Shown here: one piece after another, positions 11,640-23,100 of the stretch
Numbering within the stretch: the stretch's first letter is position 1
Layout of the letters: every line of letters begins with the position of its first letter
From: Bicyclus anynana
Lineage: Eukaryota > Arthropoda > Insecta > Lepidoptera > Nymphalidae
Direction: 5' to 3'
Assembly: GCF_947172395.1 (NCBI RefSeq)
Contig: NC_069107.1
Location: 9,654,101-9,718,100, forward strand
Length of the DNA: 64,000 nt
The notes under the pieces: model-generated
Database searches by the model: none
What the model saw: only the letters and a program-made list of their open reading frames with translations
What the model was told of the DNA's origin: nothing
Translations under genes and position numbers: made by a program

Positions 11640-11753
11640 ATCCTAATATTATAAAGAGTTTATGGTGTTGTATGGGGTAATCTCTGGATCTACTGAACCG
11701 ACTTTAAAACATTCTTTTACCACTAGAAAGTCACGTTAATTGTGACGCTCAAA
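11640..11753 (+). mobile_element. Truncated Helitron-like element
   Basis: Left half only: tcctaatattataaagag, ggggtaatctctggatctac and aaagtcacgtta. Confidence 0.6.
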
Positions 11754-12120
11754 ATTCAAAATTCATTTATTTCAAGTAGGCTCAGTTTACAAGCACTTTT
11801 GATACGTCACTTGACTATTTGTAAAGATTCTACCACCGGTTTGGAAGGCAGGTTCTGCTGAGAAGAAATCGGCAAGAAACTCAACAGTTGCTCTTTAAAA
11901 AAAAATCATACAATATTATAATTTACAATTGATGACAACATTACAATTTCTTATAGTTTTACTTCCTGTGTGAAGGTGGAAGCTGATCCAATGGCCTCCA
12001 AGCATCTTTATGATTAATTGGCATGACATTGGATATATTTTATACCTGGTGCAAAAGATTTTTTTAAGAAGATAAACCATTATTGGTATAAGAAACAAAT
12101 GATTATGATAGGTGTGTAAT
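11754..12120 (-). repeat. LINE 3' end (jockey-like tail)
   Basis: Matches 38248-38600 and 20304-20396. On the minus strand it runs through gagtttcttgccg and cttctcagcagaacctgcc and terminates with the tail aataaatgaattttgaat. No coding frame is intact. Confidence 0.7.
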
Positions 12121-12386
12121 ATGCGTCGTCTACGTCCACTCAGCGTCCGGTGCACGCAGTAGCTATCAGTCTGATTGGCGGTCAAGGTCCAGTGACGCAC
12201 GTATCATTTGCGTTGGTAGCAACTAGCCAGTTAACACGAACATGCAAATAAAACGCGTCCATTGCGTCCGTGCGAATCGCATCCGTTTATAAGGTTCCAT
12301 ACCTATAAAAACGGACGCTTATAACATCACTCGCGTCTGGACCTCTTTACCTATTCAACTTTAAGTTAAAGCTGCATTTAGTTATA

Positions 12387-12775
12387 CAGGGTGCTCGGGA
12401 GTATTTCCCATAACTCAATTTTTTATGCAAAATTAATTAAAAATGTATAAGGAACATGTGTTCTAAACTGAATATTTTCAGAGTAAAGAATATTTCTTTT
12501 GTAATAATATACCTTAAATTGTGTCCCTTATATCGCCACCTTAAGACCTAGCCAAACTTATTCATTGATAAATATCATGAAGTAGCTTACTAGTGAAGTA
12601 CGGAGTGCCAGTTGCAATATCTCGTCGATATCGACGGTCTTACCACTACGATTACGTATTTTAAAATGTTACTTTGTATGAAAACATCAAAAATTATTTT
12701 TTAGTTCAAAAATAAATAGTTATGCAGTTCCGCTCCTATAAGTGGACTTGTATACTCCCGAGCACCCTGTATATT
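12387..12775. mobile_element. MITE with ACAGGGTGCTCGGGAGTAT ends
   Basis: Terminal inverted repeats of about 19 bases flanked by TA, fitting a Tc1/mariner-type target. A solo end occurs at 26713-26745. Confidence 0.85.
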
Positions 12776-13334
12776 TATATGTATTTTTATCTATGTAGTA
12801 TTTATGTATTTTTAGGTAAGTATGTATGTATATTTGTAAGTATGTGTCTCTCTATAATATGTTTTAAGTTTAATGTATCATTCACTTTATAATATGTGTA
12901 CAGTGTACATTCGTCTTTATTCCTTGTATTTATTTTCTCTTTTTGATTGGTTGTCTAGAAGAGATTACTCATTAGCGATAAAGTTGCCAATTATACATTA
13001 GTTTAAGTTAATTTCTTGCCTGTTATTTCTTTTTTTTTTTTTTTTGGTGTACAATAAAGTATATTTAATTCATTCCTTCATCTATTTATAAAACTCTGTA
13101 AAAGCTCTCTTTCTCCGTACATCAATGGTCAATAAACAACCATTCGACATGTTTTCGCACTCCAGGTCAAGCGTGATCCGCATGCCAATTGACTCGAACA
13201 ATATGTACATTGTTTACAGCATGCCAACTGAATGGCGATGTATTCTTGCCCAATGGATTCATTACATTGATTTCTTTTTCAGAAATAATGCCAAAATAGC
13301 ATGTGAAGTTAACCTACTTTACTCTCTTTTGATG
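12776..13334. other. Non-coding, LINE-tail-like sequence
   Basis: A T-rich run near 13030 followed by gtgtacaataaagta looks like a retroelement 3' tail. No gene recognised. Confidence 0.4.
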
Positions 13335-13542
13335 AGCCGTGAGAGCCCAGTGGATATGACCTCTCCCTTCGATTCGGAGGGTGTAGGTTCGAATCCGGTC
13401 CGGGGCATGCACCTCCAACTTTTTAGATATGCGCATTTTATGAAATTAAATATCACGTGTCTCAAACGGTGAAGGAAAAACATCGTGAGGAAACTTGCAT
13501 ATCAGAGAATTTTCTTAATTCTTTCCGCGCGTTTCAGAGATT
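13335..13542 (+). repeat. SINE family 2, 3' truncated
   Basis: Head gagccgtgagagcccagtgg, B box GGTTCGAATCC, E-box TCACGTGT, then cut at about 13542. Confidence 0.8.
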
Positions 13543-13730
13543 GAAAAATAAATGAATTAAGTTTTATAACAAATCATTATCTTTTATTAACTATTATCGA
13601 TATATTTCGGACCCTTATTTCATGTACCGAGTACTATACAAAATTAATATTGTTTATATTATTTTTGATATGAGTCAACTACTCTATTAAGATTATGATG
13701 GTGATGATGATGATAAGATAAGTAGAAGCT

Positions 13731-13980
13731 GTTTTTTTTATTCTCTACAAGTTAGCCCTTGACTACAATCTCACCTGATGGTAAGTGATGATGCAATCTA
13801 AGATGGAAGCGGGCTAACTTGTTAGGAGGAGGATAAAAATCCACACTCCTTTCGGTTTCTACACGACATCATACCGGAATACTTGTACATATGTTTTCTG
13901 TGCCGGAACGTTAAATCGTTTGGCGGTACGTCTTTATCGGTAGGGTGGTAACTAGCCACGGCCGAAGCCTCCACCCAGCC
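13731..13980 (-). repeat. SINE family 1 just upstream of a Mitf exon
   Basis: Reverse copy truncated at its head, carrying a short internal insertion near 13880-13900. Ends 43 bases before the exon at 14024. Confidence 0.85.
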
Positions 13981-14023
13981 TAACAAGTAAAACAGTCTAA
14001 CAGTCGTGTTCTGTTTGTTCTAG

Positions 14024-14126
14024 CCCGCCCACGTTCAAGACGCTGACGCCCACGTCGCGCACGCAGCTCAAACAGCAGCTGATGAGAGAGCATGCGCAGG
14101 AGCAACTGCGCAGGGAATCCTTACAG
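14024..14126 (+). CDS. Mitf: Mitf exon with Rag-GTPase-binding-like motif
   Basis: Acceptor ttctag and donor CAG|GTGAGG bound 103 bases, giving PPTFKTLTPTSRTQLKQQLM and then REHAQEQLRRESLQ. The SR-x(3)-LKQQLMRE core matches the N-terminal segment of vertebrate MITF/TFEB known to bind active Rag GTPases. It ends on a whole codon. The reverse-orientation SINE at 13731-13980 stops 43 bases before the exon. Confidence 0.92.
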
Positions 14127-17100
14127 GTGAGGATTAATCGCAATCGTGTCGCAGTCGTATCGCAGTCGTGTCGTAATCGTGTCTTGGTCGTGTCGCAGTC
14201 GTGTCGCATTCATGTCTTGTGAATTGGACCCACAATCTTGACTTGGGTTCACGACTTATTCGAGCTGATCAATGTTTTTGGGTGTTTGACGCAGGCTTAA
14301 CTACATAATCAACACCCATATTCAGCTCACTGTTGAGCACAAGTCTCCTCTCAGAATGAGAGGGGTTAGGCCTTAGTCCACCACACTGGCCAAATTGGCA
14401 GACTTCTCACACACAGAGTATTAAGAATTTTTTTTAAGTGTGCAGGTTTCCTCACGATGTTTTTCCTTCACCGTTTGAGGCACGTGATATTTAATGACTT
14501 AAAATGCGCACAACTGAAAAGTTGGAGCTGCATTCCCCAGAACAGAGTCGAACACATCCTCCGGAATCGGAGGCAGAGGTCATATCCACTGGGCTATCAC
14601 GACTTGATAGTAATCAGTTGTAAAAATGTTCCACGGATCCTGGGCTATGCATGACCAAAGGAAAGAAAATATAATTATAAAATAGTTGTTTTCTTGCCCT
14701 CAAAAGTGTGCGTCATCATCAAAAGAATCATGTGCACCGAATTTTAACTGAATCAGTGTAGTAAATGCGGAGAAAATAGACTGCAACAGACGGACAAACC
14801 GAAATCACGAATAATCCTATAATTCCATATTGTAGTCGGACGTTCGGAACTCTAAATAAACATACGTACAGCCCAACAGATCATCATTTTTGGAAGGCGG
14901 TTAACTAAAGATGACTCATAACTCCTGGTTCCAGGCCCAGCAAGTAGGTCAGTCCAAAGACAATGAAGACAAGAGCAAGTCGAGCCCCACGGACGTGCCG
15001 CGGATCACGCCGCACGTCGACCTACCGCCGCAAGTGCTACAGGTACGGACTCCCACTTAAACTGTATATGTTCTCAAATGAGTATCCTTAAGATACAAAC
15101 CACGACATATCCCGTGAAGAGAAAAAGATAGAATCGACCAATAGCGGCTGAAACGGAAATATCGCTCTCCCTTTCATCCCTATACAATTAAAAGGAGCGA
15201 TATTTCCAGTTCAGCTCTATTAGTCGATAATATCGCGCATGTTAGACCTACAGGGAGAATTTGTAGTGATTGATGTCCCGCAACTTATCTCACAACGCTC
15301 ACAAAAATTGCACAAGTTACGTGTATAAACAAATAACTAAAAGAAATTATTGACTACGAGAAAGCTTTTGACCGAGTCAGGCACGGTAAAATGCTTACAA
15401 TCAAACAGAATCTTGGTCTTGACAAGATTTTTGAATGATTCATAACTTATACTGGCGACAAACTGAAAATGTTTATATTATAAAACCATTTTACCAATTA
15501 GGTAGAAATTCTACGTGGCGTACGTCAAGGGTGTATGCTTTTACCGTTGCTCTTCAATATTAATTATACTGAGGAAATATTTTATGAGATATTTCAGATT
15601 CTAAAAGGATTTTTGTACATGTTCCCAGGTGCGAACAGTTCTGGAGAATCCCACCCGGTATCACGTGATCCAGAAACAAAAGAGCCAGGTGCGCCAGTAC
15701 CTTAGCGAGTCATTCACGCCGCAGCCGCCGGTGAGTGCACTAGTGTTTACCATTCACAACAAAACTTCTTGACATAGTATAAAATGAAAAATAATACAGC
15801 TGACTTCAAAATCACAAAAACCGAGTAAACTAAAAAGCAAAAAAATAACAATGTATGTGTTGCCTAACGATTAATTTAAAGCTGGTGCCAAGCCAGTGGT
15901 TGGTTAATTTATACCATTTCTGAAAGAACCACAGACAATTTGAATATAATCATCATGACGATGAAGATAGTAATAATTATAACGACGATAATAATGATAA
16001 TACTGATGACGGCGATGACAAAAAACATAATTACGATGACGATATTAATGAAATAAATAAATAATAATCAAGATAACGATGACGAATGTAATCCAGATGA
16101 CGATTATGATGATAATAATGATGTTAATGATTATAATAATCATGATGAAACTCCTAATTTCCAGGTGGGCGGTTCAGTGCGAGGCGCGCCCGTACAAAGC
16201 GCGCCAGAGCTCGGCAACCGAGCGCCCTCCCCTGACCGAGGCTCCTCCTCCAGCCTCCTCAGCCCGGGACTCTGTTCCGCGGGAGCCAATTCAGAAGTGA
16301 GTTAAGGAATAGCTCTTGTTTTTGTTAAAGTGACTTTACGGCTCTAGAGTTGTAGTCCTTATGAGCCTACGGAATAGTTCTTGTTCAAATAGCTTATCAG
16401 GGCATTATCTTGCCAATATTGCAGGTTTAGGGATATATCATATGTATGCAAAGGATCAGTCTTACATCTGATGTAATCTTGGCAGCAATGTTGCAGAATT
16501 TTACAGTCTTATGCTTAGAAAAAATAGTAAGTTCAAAAGCTTTCGGGACCCGCAAAAATACCATCAGGGCAAGTTAAAGAAAATATTGTAAAAAATCTAC
16601 ATATTATGGCATCAAATCCAGGATTATATGTTATAGTTTGTCTTCTATTGATACATACATTTTTGGCTTTGGATGAAAAAGTTACAAGCTTTAAACAATA
16701 CAGACAGCTCTTTGGTATGTAAAACTGAAAGAATGTTTTTTAACGAAACGTACCTTCAGCTTATGCCAACAAATGCGCTTTGTCTGTCATCTTACCACAT
16801 CTAAAGCCATCCCGAAATAGATTGGTATATTTCTAATATTCCTTTTCCAGGCAGATGAGTTCCTCGAAGACATCCTGTCCCTGGACAGCGGGGCTGGTCC
16901 CCTGTCTTCATCCGAGCCTGCGTCAGCTGCCAGCTCGGTGGCTGGGGACTGCGGGCTGCTGACTGATGCCGACATGCACGCTCTGGCCAAAGATCGACAG
17001 AAGAAAGATAATCACAATATGAGTGAGTGGTCTTCTATTGTTGGGTGTTCAGTTGGCTAACTTTCCTCATCTACATTTGTCTAAAATACTACTTTTGCTT

Positions 17101-20100
17101 CGGTTCCTATACTAAATGAATTACCCCAAAATTGTCGATCATATGTATTGCTCAAAAAAGTTTTTTTCTTTAGTGATAATTATTTCCATGTTTCGAGTGT
17201 ATCAGACTTGCAACAATAAACTTTCTAACAGCTTAAATTGAAGGTTTTATTTGCTCCAGTGTATGCTTTAACAAACTTATTGTTGACTCTTGAAAGTTTT
17301 TTATAGCGGCTGAATCGAAATCTCTATATTTAGTTGCGATGGGACGAGATAATAATAAGTTTGGTACGCACTCATTTTCTACGTTTCGTTTCACTACCTA
17401 TTCCTCTAGGAACTTGACTATGCAAGCCTTAAAATGTGGTCGCTCCAAAAACGGGATTCGGATATGTATTACAATTAAAACGTTTTCAATTCCAGTCGAG
17501 CGCCGACGCCGTTTCAACATAAACGACCGGATAAAGGAGCTCGGCACCCTCCTGCCCAAAACCAACGACCCCTTCTACGAGGTCATCCGCGACGTGCGCC
17601 CCAACAAGGGCACCATTCTCAAGAGCAGTGTTGATTACATCAAGTGTCTGCGCGACGAAGTCAACCGGCTCAAGCACTCCGAGCAGCGGCGCAAGCAGAT
17701 CGAGTTGCACAACAGAAAGCTTACCTTGAGGATACAGGTGTGTACCTTTACAAGCACAAAAGCGATAATCATCATCATCATAATCGACTGATAGGCATCC
17801 ACTGCGGGAAATAAACTTCCAAACACACAGTCTCGAGCCACCTGATGTGATCGATCCATCTAGTGGGAGAGTTGATTATTACTAGAATTTTCGGTGTGGG
17901 TTTTACGAGCTTTTGACAATCTTCGCCTTTGCGTTGCTATAAGAGCATTTTGTAGGGACTTACAAACAACGGTCTTGAGAAGTCAGCATCCAGCGACTCC
18001 GTGAGTTCGACAAAAAATAAGGGCGTAATATGAACTGAAAATGTAACTGTCATCGGTTCGAAAAAGTTGTCCAGCAAATCGGGATCTAGATCCAGATCGG
18101 TATATGAATATATGTATTTCGTTCAAGAACTCCGGACAGATACTAAATCAGTCCGGAAGTTGGAAGTAGATTGTTCTAGGCCAAATTATGACATCTGAGC
18201 AGCCTGAGTAGAAGCTTTTAACCCTCCTCTCTTATAGAAGAGCGGAGGCCTGATGGCCTTAACTAAGTTAGCAACTCGTTGGGGGAAGAAAAACTTGTTT
18301 GACTTCTGATAATCAAGCCCTGGTGCACCGATAATACTCGTAGGTTCTTAAGTTATGGAAAAATGTTCAGAAACTATATTTATGCTCATGGTTTCCAGGA
18401 ATTGGAGAGGCTTGCAAGACTGCACGGTCTGCCGGTGTCTGGCGCAGACGGTTGGTCGTCTCCACACCATTCTGATTCGGGGGTGGACACCGCCCCTTCA
18501 GAAACCTTCTCAGAACCCCCCAAATCTCTGCCGGTAATTATCCTACTGTTTTGTGAGACTGATCATCGTCATCACTTCCTTTTCCTTATCACAGTGGAGT
18601 CAGCATTATATGACAATTTCTTCTATTCTATCATTCATAACCTCATCATCTACTTTTACAAACATATCCTCTCCCACATATTCCCACTATTTCTTTTTTG
18701 GCCTTTCTCTCCTCTTGTGTCTTTACTCCGGTCACTTGCAATTTCAGCGTTTATGGTAATCTGTCTTTCAACCCTCCACATCACATGTCCATACCATGCT
18801 AACATTTACTCCTTAACTTTTCCGTAACTGGCATTTTCACACTTTCCCAGATGACACTTTGATCTAACATTTCTCAACATCATGTAATTTCATAACATAA
18901 CATCTTTTTGTTTTTATTCTTTACAAATTAGCCCTTGACTAGAATCTCACCTGATCGTAAGTGATGATGCAATCTAAGATTAAAGCGGGCTAATTTGTTA
19001 GGAGGAGGATGAAAATCCACACCCCTTTCGGTTTCTACACGGCATCGTGCCGGACCGCTAAATCGCTTGGCGGTACGTGTTTGTCGGTAGGGTAACTAGC
19101 CTCGGCCGAAGCCTCCCACCAGCCAGACCTGGGCCAATTAAGAAAACCTCAATCGTCCCAACCGGCGATCGAACCCAAGACCTCCGTCTTGTAGGTATTA
19201 TATCCTGATATACTGTGACCGGCCGTCGTTCCAGGAGGTGGTGCTGCCGAAGTCGGAGCCCGCGCTGATGGAGCTGGGCGAGCCGCCGCCGGACCTGCTG
19301 CGCGACACGCCGTCGGGCGAGGCGCTGTCGGCGCTGGACGCGCTCGGTCAGTATTCTAGAGGGGCCTCAGCTGTCTACTGCCAACCGCTTGTCTGAACAT
19401 CCTGCCTGACTACTAGACTACAAGCCCTTGAACAAAAATTACCTGTGAAATGAACCAACGTGAATAACGCTTAGAAGGCTGTTACTGTATCAGAAAATAA
19501 CTCTGAGCACTAAGTCGTCATTTCTGGTCGTGGTGAGTACGCGAGTGAATGGAATTTCTCAGGTACAAATGATGAATATTACGACTAATTATGAATTGTA
19601 CGGCTTCGTCATAGTATTAAAGATGATTAAAAATAAATGTCGCAAATTCTAGTGCCGTACTAAAATGGTGGTGCCGGAAGTCAGAACAAATTTTATTTGT
19701 CGACAACTGCAGAAGCAAAATAGGTCATTTATTACTGTACGGCATTTGTGCAATTCATTTTGTATACATATACAGATACATTACCCGTAAATGCCGTACA
19801 TATTTTCAGCGCAGGAGTCGAAAGATAAGGGTCGCAAGCCTTACTCTTCACTCCTTTACTCATCTGTACCGCTCAGAAATGACGGCATAGTGCTCAGAGT
19901 TATTTTCTGATACAGTAACAGCCTTCTAAGCGTTATTCATGTTGGTTCAGTTCACATGTAATTTTTGTTCAAGGGCTTGTAATCTATAGACCTTTCCCCG
20001 TCTGTCAAAATATCTTATAGATGTAAAAATCAGCGATCTAACGCGTTTATAAAAACTGTGTCTTAAAAAGAATCGATTCTTCAGCCGAAACAGTAATACA

Positions 20101-23100
20101 TTGTTCAAGTAATTGAATATTTTGTCTCGGGTCGTAGTGATGTATTTGATCACAGCTCACAGAAAAATCACGCAAATGAATATACCTAACTGTCTCGTAT
20201 TGCTCGTACGCTGTAGCGAGGTGCGGGTGACAGTACATTTTAGTCTTGAATGTTTGCTGCGATCCACGATAATAGTACGTATTATGAACGTCATACGGCA
20301 ACTATCAAAATTCAAAATTCATTTATTTCAAATAGGCTCAGTTTACAAGCACTTTTGATACGTCAGTTGACTATTTGTAAAGATTCTACCACTTTGTGTA
20401 TCACCTGCACCAAGCCACAGCGCGCGCATAATAAATAAAATTAAAAATATATAAAAAAGGTTGTTTTCCGTAAGACAAACAAGAAGTAAAGACGTAGGGA
20501 TATTAAGAGATTCAATAACATTTTGTATTTAGTTTCTTGTTATTTATTGTTTTTATTAATTTCAGACGGTCTCAAACTAGGCTCCTGTTCGCCGCTGAGT
20601 CGCGAAGAAGGTCTCTCCCTCGGCTGTCTGGAGCCAGACCTCTGCCTCGAACCTGTGACCGACCATCTTTTTAACCACAAAGACATGAAGGTACACATTT
20701 TTACACTAATGGTAGCACGACTTCGATTGTCATTGCAAACCATACGATTGTAGGAATGTAAATACATTGCCGTAAAATTGACTTTTGAACAATTAGATGG
20801 TGTGTATTTGTATGTAGATAAAAGTTTACATCTACTTTCACGCGGACGAAGTCGCGGGCGTCCGCTAGTAATCATTAAATTTATTTAAATTTACATTTCA
20901 TTATTCTTTTTAATTTTTGTAAAATTAATTGTAAATAAGGGTCCGAAATATATGATAATAATAAAAATGTCGTCTTAAGAAGCTTTCACTTAACTGTTTG
21001 ATCAAGAGTCGGATACAAAAGGCAGTGATTCTTGAGACGGTGCGTATTGTGAGGAGGTTCCTCACTCTGGAGCCCTGACCACCGGTTGCTTGGGCACTCA
21101 AATGTCCCGCAGCGGGAGGGTTGATTTTTGTTATAAATTTTTAATAGGGTTTTGTAATAAAATAAAAAAAGGACAAATCAATAAATCTATACTTAATATT
21201 ATAAAGCTGAAGAGTTTGTTTGTTTGATTTAACGCGCTAATCTCAAAAAATTCTTTCAGTGTTAGATAGCCTATTTATCGAGGAAGGCTATAGGCTTTAT
21301 TTTATCCCCATATTCCTACGGGAACGGGAGCCACGCGGGTGAAACCGCGGAGGCGTCTACTAGTGATAGATAAAAAAAAGATGTCGCTTTAATAATATTT
21401 GTATGTATTTTTTCAGCAAATGAGGTTATCACCCCCTCATCATCCAGGGTTGCTGGACGACAGCGATGCTGTGCTCAACCTGGCGCAGATCGAGGACCTC
21501 ATGGATGATGACTCCCACAACCCTGTCACCTCAGGTGAGTCATCCTTGGAACATCTCATCTGTCTCTCTCAGGCTCCTTTATGTGATGGGAGAAAATCCC
21601 ATGTAACTCATACATCAATGACATCTCGTGTAAGAGAAATATTGTCGCGCAAAAGCAGCAAAGTTGAAAATATCGCTTTATCTCTCGTCCCATTGCAACG
21701 AAAGAGAGAACGATCGCCACAGCTTCGATTGACACATCGTTTTCACATCACGAAGTATTAGACTACAAGCCCTTGAAAAAATACCTGTGAAATGAACCAA
21801 CGTGAATAATGTTTATAAGGCTGTTACTCTATCAGAAAATAACTCTGAGCGGTACAGGTGAGTACGCGAGTGAGTGGAATTTCTCAGGAATAAATGATGA
21901 ATTACGACCAATTATTATTAACGTACGGCTTTGTTATAATGTTAAAGATGATTAAAAATAAATCTTGAAAAACCTAGTGCCGTACTAAAATGGTGGTGCC
22001 GGAAGTCAGTATAAATTTTTAATTCGTCGATAGTTGCAGAAGTAATATAGATCATTTATTACGTACGGCATTTGTGTAATTCCTTTTGTGCACATATACA
22101 GATACTTTACCCACAAACTCCGTACGTATTTCCAGCGCAGGAGTCGAAAGCCAAGCCAACTTATTCATAGCTTGTGCTATTGTGTCAACATCGCACTAAA
22201 TGTGGTGACACATAAATTACCATTTAATGCCATTTATACGCTCGTTAATATTGATCTCTCCGCGATTCCACGTGAACGTCCGCGGGAAGAAATCATCTAC
22301 CAATTTACATGTACCGTATGTCAAACTTGAGAGGAGACTCGAGCTCAGCAGTGAGCCGAATATGGGTTGATGATGACGTATGTCAAACGTTCGCGGGACC
22401 AAAAGTTCCCAATAGAATTTCTGCGGCTATTTTGCAAAATGAGACTCTAACATGTAAAAGATTAGGTATATATTAGACTGAGGAGTTTCCGCATTATGGT
22501 GCATTTTACCACAGCGAACATATACAGCCAGACAGCTTTTCTTTCTTACGAGTGTCAGCGTGTAAAGCAGATATTCGGAAATTGAACTGAGGCAATTTAA
22601 TGGTTGACGTTCAAGTGGCTAGCATATCAATAATATCGGAACTCTTAGCATTTGTTTTGTTGCCCTGGCTAATCTAGTCTCCGTGAGGCAAAGCAATAGC
22701 AACAAAGTCATATTTGCAGGAGATTTAAATAAGAGTGGTGATTATTTTCAGGGGACCCCATGCTGTGCTCGTCGCCCACGTCGCACCTGGGGCTGAGCGC
22801 GGCGGTGGCGGAGGCGGCGGACCAGTCCTGCGCCGCCATGCTGCACATCGACCTCTCCTCGCACGCGCCAGGTGAGACTGCTGACACTGGGGTGTACAGG
22901 TACCCATGCTGTGCTCGTCGCCCACGTCGCACCTGGGGCTGAGCGCGGCGGTGGCGGAGGCGGCGGACCAGTCCTGCGCCGCCATACTGCACATCGACCT
23001 CTCCTCGCACGCGCCAGGTGAGACTGCTGACACTGGGGTGTACAGGTACCCATGCTGTGCTCGTCGCCCACGTCGCACCTGGGGCTGAGCGCGGCGGTGG

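Noticed and set aside
13125..13472. 115-codon plus-strand ORF
   Set aside because: Its second half is SINE family 2 sequence and the first half has no domain or splice support.
17339..17495. Upstream extension and ATG in frame with the bHLH exon
   Set aside because: The previous exon joins by phase at the acceptor before 17496 and supplies the family sequence KKDNHN-I-ERRRR, so this part is intron.
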